Below are positions 1-12,000 of a stretch of 64,000 nucleotides of DNA, piece after piece. Each line of letters opens with the position of its first letter. The first letter of the stretch is position 1. Source of the DNA: Asterochloris sp. CNOR1 (taxonomy: Eukaryota > Chlorophyta > Trebouxiophyceae > Trebouxiales > Trebouxiaceae). The notes under the pieces were generated by a model. That model ran no database searches. It had not been told where the DNA came from and saw nothing but the letters and a program-made list of their open reading frames with translations. The stretch spans positions 3,410,001 through 3,474,000 of the forward strand of contig OZ017750.1 in the NCBI GenBank assembly GCA_963969365.1, given 5' to 3'. The translations under genes and the position numbers were made by a program.

Positions 1-3000
1 AACTCAAGGAGAAACAAACGCTGTAAGGGTCCTCTGCAACAAAATAGGCTGGTGCACATGGCTGTATCTCGGCTGACAATTCTGATGGCATCCCACCTGC
101 GATGTGCTCTTCCTGTTTGCCAGCATTCAGTGGCAGCGGAGGGAGCACTGAAAGGAAGAGGTGAGCCCAGTCTGGCCGCACGCTGCTGTCCCGGCCTGTC
201 CCTGCACAGGTCGTGGGAAGCTCTCAGCACCTAGCAGAGCAGCAGCTTGGGCAGGCCAATTCAATTCTGGGCCCTGCCAGCCATGCACTGCAAGGTCTGC
301 TTTGGCACAAATGAGCCCCACTGTTTCAGGCCCTCCACGCAGCAGGTGCTCGGCCTCTGCAGAGGGACATGAAGAGCTCAGGTGCATGGGTTGAGCTGCT
401 GAGCATGAAGTCAGAAAGGCTGCAAGGTTCAAGCTTGCAACAGAAGCAAGGCAGGCTCACCGCTGACACGAACTCTGTCAAGGTCTTCAAGCCCACCCAC
501 CAGCTCCCGCTCCACAACTTGCATGGCAGCTGTGGCCACATCTGCAGGGGCTTCTGAGCCCTGGGGGGCCGGCAGCTGCCGCACAAATGCCCTGCAGACC
601 ATGTGTGAAGCAGTTGAGTGCACTTGTCTTAGTCACGCCAGAAGCAGAACGCATTCCAGCACAGCGAAATGGCAGGAGCTGCAGCACTGCGCTGCAGGGT
701 GCACGTCCAGGGGATCTGGTAGGACCGGTCAGTTCAAGTAGCCAGGGAGTGACTCAATACATGTGTTGGGGAGGGCCAGCTCAGTCCACTTGGAGAATCT
801 ACACTGAACAGGGATGCTGCCGTGAGGTCCTCAAGTCAGTGCATGTACTGAATGCAGGGGTGCTGGGTCAGGAATGATGAGCCAGCACACCTCAAGAAGA
901 CACGCTTGAGGGGTATGCTGCGAGCATTGGGGCGCTCCATGACAGTCCAAGTATGGCATTGCCGCTGGGGGCTGGCGGTGTATGTGAGGCGTCCCACAAA
1001 AGAGCGCAGGCGCGTCAGCTCGAGAGCATCATGCGTGACTGGCTCCACATTGCACAGCAATGGGTCCAGCTTGAAGCCTGACTGTGAGAGGTCTGTGTCT
1101 GGTTGTGCAGCGGCTGCTGAGGAGCTCTGCTGCCGCCAAAAGCCCACGCGCAGGGGGGACTGCTGCTGCTGGCAGCTGGCCAGCACACTGATGGCATAAA
1201 AGCCCATGTCAAAAATGAAATCACTGACGGTCATGACCTGCAGATGACAGCGGAGTACATGCTTGCACATCTATCTGGACACAGCATGCTCTTAGCTAGC
1301 CCACAGTGCATGCAAGCAACAGGCTCAGAGGCACAGCGCATGACACTGCAAAGCTGAGTCGTGCAGAGCGGCAACAAACAGCATCTTGGGCTAACCTGAG
1401 CAACTATGGCAATGAGCAGTTCAGGGTTGTCAAACGCTGCTGCGCTGGAGCCCTGCTGCAGCAGAGTGGCAACAGCGGCAGCTGCCCTGGGTTCCAGCTT
1501 CTGGGCTTCCGGGCTGGCTGTGAGGGCCGCTGCATCGCTGTGCACCAGCACTATATGCAGAGTGCCCCGCTGCTGGCCAGCACCTCCTACAGGCAGAGGT
1601 CAGGAGCTGTTTAAATGAGGCAGCCTTAGTGTGTGCCAAGCATCAGAGACCTTCCCAAGTGACCTCTTCAGCTGCGCTGCAGCGCGCAGCACCAACTGAG
1701 CAAGCATCAACAGCCTCTCTGCGTCGAATGCATTATGCACCGTTGCTGCTGTACTGTTGCAATTTGATTGCAGGCAGGTCTGTGCCAAGCTCATAGGCAT
1801 GTCAGGACAGGAGCGCACCGTGTGCCTCCAAGGAGATGGCAATGCCAGAGAGCGCTGCCTGCAGCTGCTTCAGGGCCTGCAAAGCCACTGCACAGCCCAT
1901 CCCTGAGGCTGGTGGAGGCCCCTTGCATGTCCAGGTGATGAAGGAAAGCATCTCATGACCGTTGGAGGGTGCAGCAGGAGGGTGCACCTCTGGCTGCTGG
2001 GAGAGATAGGGCTGGTAGATGCGCAGGATGTAGGCTTGCATGGCAAGCACCTGCAGCAGGTCAGTTGAGCTGTTGTAGACTGTATCCAGCAGGGTTTGAG
2101 ACTGCCAACAGCAACAAACCAGCCTCGAGCAGCTGAAGTTGCACCCACTAAGCTGCTGCATCAATGGTAATCAGAAGCAGCCCCTCGTTTGCTCTCTGGC
2201 ACCACTTATCAGTTGTGTGCACTAGAAGTTGCGGCTCAGGGAGTTGCTCACCTGCACCTGTCCCTCACTGTGGCACATGAGAATGGCCAGTGCATCATCC
2301 ACAGCTGCTGACGACTCCACGACCAGTCGCAGCTTGGCCTGCACCTGGCCATCTGCCTGGGCGGCTGGTGGGCTGCCAGCATGGCCGTAGCTGGCTGGCA
2401 GTGCCCTGGGAGATCGCATGCCACCCTGCACAGAGAAACAGATTCACAGGCCTGACAGGCAGTAGCAGTGGGGTGTAGTCAGTGCAAATACCGCACACTG
2501 CAGCCTCTCAAAGCCTTTCAAAGTGCAGGACGCCGGCATGATCAATCCCTACAGACATTCTGGCTACCTGCCACACTGAGCAATCTTTACTTTCACAGCA
2601 GCATCTGAGGGTATGACAACATCATCGGACGCGCGCAGCGTGCTTGCTCACTGTGAGACTTGGCGCTGGACTTGCTGAAGCCGTGCGGAACAAGCCCAAG
2701 CCAGAGCCCAGTAAGTGCTCAAGATCTGCCACAGTCAGGCTGGGGTCCCCTGTCAGCGCCCGTGCCACCAAAGAGCGCAGCTCTGACTGCATGGAGGACT
2801 CCAGCAGCTGCTGTGCCTTGGCCGCCAGGTCTGTGCTGCCAATGCCTGCAGCACAGCCAAGGCGTGGTCGGCACAGCTCAAACTGCATGAAGCCTGTGGA
2901 GCTGCAGAGCCACCCATGCCAAGGAGGTTACATCTTGTAGCAAGCCAGCGTTGCTGCGAGGCAGAGGTGCACAAAGCAGGCTGATGTCTGAACATGCATC

Positions 3001-6000
3001 CTCTGCAATCAGCCAAGCAGCTGTTGGTGGAGAGCAGCCTTAGGCAGGCAATGGCGCTGAGGTAATGGTGTGATGCTTAAAAAGCAGAATCATATCTGCA
3101 TATTGTCAGGCTCTGCCTACTCCATCAGGGAACAATGATGCCTATGCTCCCATTGGCTGTTGCGCGCCCCCAAGCTCACCAAGCAGGAAGGTCATGCGGC
3201 GCAGCTGCGGCCTGAAGAGCTCAGGCGCTGGGCGCACGATGGCGTCCAGCAGCAGCGAGACGAGCTTGCACTTCTCCCTGAGGGCCTGGTGGCTGACCAC
3301 AATGTCAACCACCTGCTGCAGGCTGCTGGAGAACACCTGCAGAGGCAAGCGTGCCCTGCTGTAGGTTCCAAGCTGATCCTAGACCAAAGCTGCAGCTGTT
3401 CAGCAGAGATGCAGCTAGCCCCAGCATGCAGGGCGGAGGCCTACAGCTGTTTGGCAAAGATGTAGCAGGCCCCAGCATGTGTGGCTGCTGCGGAGTTAGG
3501 CCAGCAAGCTGGGTGGCCAGCAAATGGGCTTGTGAGTGCTAACGCACAGAAGATAAGGCCAATGCCCAGGCGCTGGACTGAAGCCCACTTCATGTAGCTG
3601 CCTCCTCCAAGCAAAAGGCAGCTGCTCTTGGCATGGCTGTGCAGGAGTAGGAGGCCACCAGTCACCTGATGATGCTTCAAAGGATTGCTGCTGACAAGCC
3701 GCAGCTGCCTGGTACATGCAGACGCTTCTCCACTTTGTGCGTGGCCATGTGGTGCTGCAGCAGCCCATACTTAGCCCATGAGTGCTATGAAACGCAACAG
3801 TAGCTCACCTGATGCCTGAGGTTGATACCCATCATGCCCTCCTGCTGCATAGGAGACCTGCAAACGCAGCCCAGGCAGCGCCTGGATCCAATGCAATGTG
3901 ACATCAAAAGACCCCACCTGACGCATGGAGTCGATGACCTCTTGCTCTGTGGCCTCGCTCAGCCGCTGGAAGCGCTCCTCCACACGCAGGAACTCCTCCA
4001 TCAGCTCCATGCACACCTGCACACCAGTCATGCTGTTGAATGTGTGCCTGCCCGACTGCTTAGCTGCCCCTCTGCTTGCCAGCCAGCCTGCATTGAGCTC
4101 AGATATTGCCAGCGACGACTTGGGCAAAGTGGGGTTTGCCCCGTCCCGGCCTCTCTGGCGTACACACAGACGATGGCACAGACAATCTCGCCACTAATAA
4201 ATGCATGATGACACAGCAACGCTATGATGACACACACAGATGATGACACAGCAGACCTGCCGTGCGTACGCATCCCTGCCGCCTCTGTGCTCCTGCAATA
4301 TCTTCTGCAGCGGCTCAAGCGCGCTCTTCAGGGCTGTCCTGTCCTGCTGGGTGAGTCCCTCCTCCTGCACAGCAGACAGCACTTGGATGAGGCCAGCACT
4401 TGGCCAAAACCCCAAGACAGCTGTGATTGGGTCGCATGCAGGTGGAAGGGGACTGAGTAAGGGCAGCTGGCCTCCAGTAGAAAGTTTGGGACGGCTGCCT
4501 CACACAAGTTTGAACGCACCCGCAACTGAGTGCTGGAGAAGCAACAGTAAGATACACAAGTTTGGAAAATGCTCTTGCCCTCAACCCTCAAGTCATTACC
4601 TACACATGCAGAACAGCAGTAGCTGGAAGCTTGTGATCACCCTGACTGTGAAGATATGGCATGCTGCACCAGTCACCTGCACAGCTGCCTCCATGGCAGA
4701 CAGAGCCGGCTGCGACGGGAATTGGGGAGCGCGCCCCGAGGACTGAGCAGGTGAGTGCGGGGCGACTGTGTGTCCATTTCCCCTCCCCTGGCTGAGGTCG
4801 ATGTCTGCCTCAAACTCACCCATGAGGCCCTGAAGCTCCAAGCTCAGCTTGGCTGGCAGCCGGTTCTGCATGGAAGATGGATGCTGTCAGTCAGGCATCA
4901 TGCGTGCCACCGCAAGGCCTGCATACTTGATTTCAGGAACGGGCAACCTGTTCATCCCCGCCAGGTCACGATGAGGGAGCTCCGCAGCCAGCGCATGTGG
5001 CAGCAATCAGCAGCCAGGGTGTGCACGGGCCTGTCGTCAGGAGACACACAGCCCCAGCAGCTTGCCTGGACGACAGCAAAGACCTCATTGAAGTGCAGCA
5101 GCGGTAGTGCTGGGTCCTTCAGGCAGTGCATGAGCTCCTCCACTGCTGCGTCCAAGTCCTGATGAAAGCCTGCAGCAGCACGATGAGATGCTAAGCTGCA
5201 TCATGTTCAGAGGACACAGAGCTAGGGGGCCTGGAGGCAGTCAAGGACAGGAGCTGGCCAGCTGCTGCTCCTGTCCTACTTGCTTGTCCTGGCTTTGCAC
5301 TTGCTTTGCGCTTGCTTCAGCAACTGTCGTGCAAAGTGATGGACACCAAGCAGGCATGTCAGTACAAGGAATGGTCTCCTTTGGTCAAAGGGTCTGGCGG
5401 AACCTGATGCATGTCTACCATGCATGGCCTCATTGCAGCTTGCACAGCGATGCAAACCATGCCGGGTCTACAACATCCCATCAATCACAGCAAGGCACCA
5501 ACCCCCTCTGGACGGCAGTGCGTGCCTCATGCAAGCAACATGGTGGACCTTGCACTGGCATGGCCATCCAGGCAGTCAGAAGCTTGCTCAAATCCCAGTG
5601 TCCTCATGCACTGACACGCACCTGCCAGCGTCATCTCGGCAGCAGTACGTGCCTGCTGAAAGCGATGATCCACACCATGGCTGGACACCTGAGGGGGCCC
5701 CAGCTCTGGGAAGGTGCCTTTGAACTGCTCTGCAGCCACCACTGCATCAGGGCTGTCCAGCTCTAGCCGGGCAATCAAGTCATTGGAGTTCAGGATAGAC
5801 CCCTCTGGGAGCTGGAAGATGAGCTTGCCAGCTGCTGGGCTGAGCAGGGGCATCACCATCTTCATGACCTGCAGTTGGGTGCAGCAGTGGCTGAGTAAAA
5901 CCTTGGACCAGAGGTCTGGAGAAGTGCTTGACACTTCTCTTTGTGTGGCTGCCATGCCGTCAACTGCAGAACGGCCTGGGCACCTGCTGCAAAAGTGCTG

Positions 6001-9000
6001 CCGCACAGGCTACAAAGCTTTGGGAGAATGGCAAATGCTGTCATGTCCTGCGGCAGCTCTCGAGTCCAGCGTGAGGGGCCCCCAGGGCACACTCTAAATG
6101 CATCATGTCAAGGACGACAGAGCAGGGTTGGCAGAACCCTGCAGTGCAGCTCTTCACTGACCTCTGCTGGTGCCTTAGCTACTGCCAATGCACTAGTAGG
6201 TGCAGTGCGAGCAAAGCCTGTGCCCACCGAGACCCTCACCTCCACCTCTGCGTATGCCTGGTCTGGCTGCACTTGGCTGCCATCCTCCACCAGGTAGCGA
6301 ACCAGCTTGCCGGGGCTGGCGGCCAGCAGGCGCGAGGGGTCAGCCTCATTGGCCAGCAGGCAGGTCAGGCTGTCAATGGTCACGCGGGTGCCCTGGGGCT
6401 CCTCCTCACTGTGCACCACATGGGCCTGCCCGTCCACCTGCACACCAGGCACCAACACATCTGAGCAGACATTGTCCAGGCTACCAATGGTCACATAGGT
6501 ACCCTGAGGTTTGCACCTAAATGTGCACCACATGGCCTGCCCATCCACCTTTTGCCAGACAGTATCAGATTCGAACAGGCAGTGTCCCTGCTGATAGTAT
6601 CGCTCTTACTCCCTGCCACGAGGCTGTGGCACCACACAGGCCTGCTTGTCCACCTGCACACCAGGCAGAGAAAGGTGAACAGCCATCATGCATGCTCGGA
6701 GCCCCGTACTGCCCTGAGGCGCCCCTTCACCTTGCACAACACGGGCTGGCCCACCTACCTGCATGGTAGCCAGCAGCTGATTTGAGCAGCCTTCACACAC
6801 GTAGGGAGCCCTAAACCACTCCCATGCCCCTGTGCACAACCCAGGCTGGCTCCTCTGCCTGCACATCAGCCAGCAGAAGATCTGAACAGCTGTCATTGAC
6901 ATTGGGAGTCCTGCTCTTCTCACCTGCCCCATGAGCCCTATCCCTGTGCACAATGCAGGCTGGGCCCTCTGCCTGCACAATAGCTACCGTGAATGTGATG
7001 GCGCAGATGAGATACAGGCGTTCTAGAATGCAGGAGCACTCAGCTGTGCATGCTGCCTTCCTGCCTTCCAGGGAGTGACTCCTGTGTCAGCAGCTCAGGG
7101 CTCTCAGCAGTGCAGGATGCCTCCCAGCCTTCCAGATACTGATTCCTGTGTCAACACCTCACAGCCTGCCAGGCACTGACTCCTGTGTGCCAAGGCCTCC
7201 AGGCCTATCGGGCAATGACTCCTGTGCCAACGCGTCCCATGCAAGGCACTGGCTCCAGTGCCAAGGCCTCGGAGATTTCCTGGCAACGACTCCTGTGCCA
7301 ATGCCTTCCAGCTGGCAAGGCACCGTCCCCTGTGCCAGTGCATCTCTGCCGGCCAAGGACTGACTCCAGTGGCAAGGCTTTGACCTCCTTGTGTGCCAGC
7401 AAAAGAAACACAGGACCTGGCGCTACATTGATGCGACTACAGCGTTGGGCAACGGCAGGTGATGAGGGTGAAGGCAGAAGAGCAGGCGACCGCACCTGCA
7501 CCAGGAGGCCCCCATCGTTGAGGCGCCGCGCCACAGCGTCCACTCGGGAGCCATTGAGCCACAGGCTGAAGGTGTCTGGGGCTCGACGGGTCACGCCAAC
7601 GGTGTACTTCACGCCTGCAGTCAAGCAGGGTCTCTTTATGTATTTGAGCAGGCTGATTGCTAACAGTTGTCGTGGCACTTGTGTCACGGGTGGGGCAGGT
7701 GCCACCCCTCCCCCAGATGCAAGTTAGCTGCACAGGAGGACGCGTGCAATCATTCGCGGTCTCGGCTTGCAGCACCCTTCGTGGAAGCCAGACCACACAC
7801 GTGCAGCATGGCTCGCATGCCTGAACAGAGTTGCCAACAGCAATGTACAGGGCATGATGACACTGCCACAACCCTGCCTTGTAGTGCCTGCATAAGTACA
7901 GCTGCCAGAGACGCAGCTGCCAGCAGAGTGCTACACAACACAGGGCTGCTGGTGGCTAACCTTCCAGACAGAGGTCCTCAGTGAATGAGGTCAGCGTGAG
8001 GCGTGCAGGGGGCAGCTGGCCCTTCTCCAGGAACCCCATGTACTCCGCTGCCCGCCTGCTGGCCTCCTCCACCACCCGCAGCAGGGCGCCGCAGACAACT
8101 GCCAGGTACCACTCTGGGCGCTCCGCCTTGACCTGCAGCAGGGTGGCAGCTAGCTCCTGACGTCTGCCGCAGGCAGCCCCAGATGGCCACCAGGAGCCAG
8201 GTGTGGGGTTCGCCGTCTCTGCAGCAATGCGGTAGACCAGCCTTGCATGCTATCACCAGCCAGCTACAAGCATCTGCCAACTACCACTTGGTGTGCTCTG
8301 CATTGACCTGCATCAGCAGACAAGTCTCATGAGCTGACAGGAGAGAATGACGGTTGATACCACTCAGGACATGCCTGGGACAAGATGGCATACGACTCCT
8401 GCCATCAGGGAGGGCACCTATAAGTTACCACTCAGGATGTCCTACATTGACCTGGAGCAGGGCGGCAGGTGAGTCATCCATGCTGCCACGAGGGCGTTGG
8501 TCAGGCACCATGCAGGATTCCAGGGCAGCTGGCAGCTCTTGCATGCGGCCAGGCAGCAGATGTCAAACGGAGCCTGGCTGGACATGCTGACTACTTCTAA
8601 AAGCAGCTGTGCAAAAGGTGGGGACCTCTGCTGCCTGTCAGCTCTCAGCTGATGTGCTACCTGCCGGCAAGGTAGCTTGGTACTTTAAAGATGAAGCAGG
8701 CTGCCAGGAACCCCTCAAGAACAGCAGTGATGTCTAGCCAAAGGCAGATTGACTCTGTAACAGAGCGAATACAGATAGGCCAAGAAGGCTCACATTTGTG
8801 GCAATCCTGTTGTCCAGCCAGGTGGTGTGGATGCTGTTGCCCACAAAGTCTGGGTGCTGGATCATGTCCACAGCATAGTCAACGATGGACCTGATCTCTC
8901 CCCGAATCTTGATGTCCTTCAGAGCCACCACCATGGCGCGAATGGCAGCCTCCCGGGTTTGCCCCTGGGCAAAGAGGTGCCCAAACTGCAGCAGCACGCA

Positions 9001-12000
9001 AGCAGGCTCTCAAGGGGCTTGGCGTGCAGCCAAACTGCAGCGGCAGAACATGCAGTCTCCTTAAAGCCTGCCAGGCTTTGTCTGCAAAGACTGCAGGTAC
9101 TGGCACCTGGTAAATGGCTCTGTTGTGCAAGAGGCAGGCTCATTGAAGAGGCCCAGCGGACAGTGCTGCAATCATGTCACATCCCTGAAATCCCTGTGCT
9201 GCATCAGTTGAACAGCAGGCCCAGCATGTGATTTCATCATCTGTGGCAAGCCTCATGTCTTGCAGGCAAAGCACACGGATGGCCTCAGCCCATAAGCCAT
9301 CACATCAAGCCATCGCAGCAGGCAGCTCCATTCCCTATGAACCTTGTGTTCATATGTAGCCACGATGTCTGCAAGAAATTTGCCAGCTTTGCCAGCTGTG
9401 GCCAGATCGAGCCTGAACCCACTCCCAAACGATGGATAAAACTGTCAGATTCCAAGCAAATATAGGGACTGGCTGCACAACCCCACCTGGGAGTCTGAGA
9501 ACTCATGGATGCCACCCCCGCTCTTCACTGAGAAGTAGCCCCACACGTGGGGCGAGTTCCTGAAGCTGAGCTCCTCAATGACCCCGCAAGAGGGTTTGAA
9601 GCCATCGTCCGCGTCCTCCGAGGTGACCCTGACACCCAACACATGGCCGCGGGGCGGAGCCTGCGGCATCTCCATGTCTGCAACAAGCGCAGGTGCAAAG
9701 CTTCACTGTCAAACTGAGTAACATGATGTGGCTGCAGGGGGAGCACCTGAGGTTTCCCAAAGGCTTTGCCCAGCCCCACAAAGAAGATGGGCCCTGCAAC
9801 TTGGTGTTGCGTCTGAGTGCTGAGAACGTGAGGGAAGGCAGCAAGCTGACCAGGCCCGGGGGTCACTCGGGGTCTCCACGCAGGCAGTCGACTTCTCGCT
9901 GTGTCGAGCTGCCCACAAACCATCTTTGCCACTTTCAACAACAGCATGGCAACCTGCATTGCTAATGTTTCATCGACATGCTGCCCAGATGTGGTCATAG
10001 CAGCGTCAAGCTGTGTTGCTCAGTGCTCACCTTGCGCCCATATGGGACCACAATCAGCACCAGGACGGCAAGCTGGATCGCTCACCAAAGGGGCCCTCAG
10101 AGCCTGCCTCCAGCCCGTACAGCTGCCTCATGCTTGGCATCGCCCACAGGGGAATGCCCATGCCAATCATCAGCTGCGCAGCTGGAATGTTCACGCTGGA
10201 GATGCCCTCAGTCACTGGGTGCTCCACCTGCAAGCACAGCAGCCCTGTGCAATCAAAAATGACCCTGATGCCAATCAACATCTGGGCAGCTGGGGTGTTA
10301 CTGATGCTTTCAGCTGGCTGTGCTGCTGCTGCTGCTGCCGCTGCGCCTGACCCAGGCTGCCCGACAGCAGCCCAGGCAGCACTGCCCCAGCTTCGTGTAT
10401 ATGCAACATGCAGCAATGCAACATGCAGCAACCCTGTGGTGGCTTGCCTGAAGCCTGGGGTTGAGGGAGTACTGCAACAGCAAGTACAGCCTGCTCTACA
10501 GCCCATACTGGAACTCTAGGGCAAGCCTGAGTGGCCACCTGCAGCCTGGAATTGAGCTCCGAGCAACAATTATGCCTATACTCTAGTCCATACAGGAAGT
10601 GTACAGCATCCCTGTAGTGGCCCACCTGCAGCCTGGGGTTGAGCTCCAGGAAGTAGTACTGCCTGCTTTCCAGGCCATACAGAAACTCCACAGTGGCTGC
10701 GCCAACGTAGCCCACGCTGCGGGCTAGGGCCCGGGCGCAGGCCTCCATGCCCTGCAGGGTTTCCGGGGGAGCCACGCTGACGGGGCCCTCCTCCACGATC
10801 TTCTGGTGCCGCCGCTGCACGCTGCAGTCGCGGCTGAACAGAGAGGCCACATTGCCCTGCCTGCAGCATCAGGGTGGCAGCTGAGCCCTGCCTGGTTTGC
10901 CGGCTGCTGCAGTGACCTCCTTTGCACTGTGCGCTGGGTCAAGCAGGGCCCAGCAGCAGGCAGACATGTTCAAGCTGGGGCTTGATGCCAACTTCACAAC
11001 AAGCTGGCACACTCGAGCACAGCTACCTGCACAATGCGGGGGCCTTGAGGAGCTCCAGCAGCCCACATGGAGGCGCAGCGTGTTCACACCCAATGCCATG
11101 GTGCATCTTGGATTCTGCCCTAGTTAGGTTCACAGCTGCTCACCTGTCGCACAGCAGCTGCACCTCCAGGTGGCGGCTCTGAGGGGCCAGCTTCATGCAG
11201 AAGATGGGGGAGCCAGGGACCTCCCCCTGCACCTGCTTGAACACCATGCGCACCTCCTCGTCACTCAGCACCTGCACAGAACGCAGGCTGGAGCAGCAAT
11301 GTCTTGCATTGCACATTGGGTAGGCGCTCGTGGGGTGGTGCTCCATGCAAGGCCGTGACTGGAATCAGAGACGGAAGTGTGTAGAGCATATCCAGACCCC
11401 TGCAGTTGACCATACAGTACAGCTGTGTCTCCCTGCTTGACAGACGTCATGCGGAAAGCCTCGGAGTCAGGCTTGCTCTGATGGGGGCCTGAGCTGGGTG
11501 ACGTCGAGGACCATTGGCAGTTGGCCGCAAGCCCTGCATGCCCTGCGCAGCATGCTGGCCTGTGCCGCACTGGGTGTGCCTCACTGAGTCTTGGCTCCAG
11601 CTGCATGCAGGCACTGCACAGTGCGCTGGCAGGTGCTGCACCCAGCTGCCAGGCCTGCAGGCGCCAGTGCTGTACTCAGCATGCCCACCAACTTTGAGGT
11701 CACCCGAAGCATACCAAGCAGCGTACTACATGCAGCCCAACTAGAAGCTGCAGGCACGATCGAGGACCGTGCAGTGTTGCCTTCAGCAGCAGGGGCAGCA
11801 CACTGATGCATCCACCTCAAGGAAGCCCCTGCGTCCTGCCACTGCATGTCAACCTGTGCATGTCAGGCAGCGCACTGGCAGGTCACCTTGCGGATGCCCT
11901 TGCCGCCCCCGCCCCAGGAGGCCTTGACCATGCACGGATACCCAATGCGCTGGCAGCACTGCAGGGCCTCCTCCAGACTGTGCACGCAGGCGCGGGTGTA

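Noticed and set aside
1-460. Further ACC1 exon at the left edge
   Set aside because: A weak TGTTGCAG acceptor occurs near position 35 on the minus strand, but the following bases do not resemble the next ACC segment in any phase.
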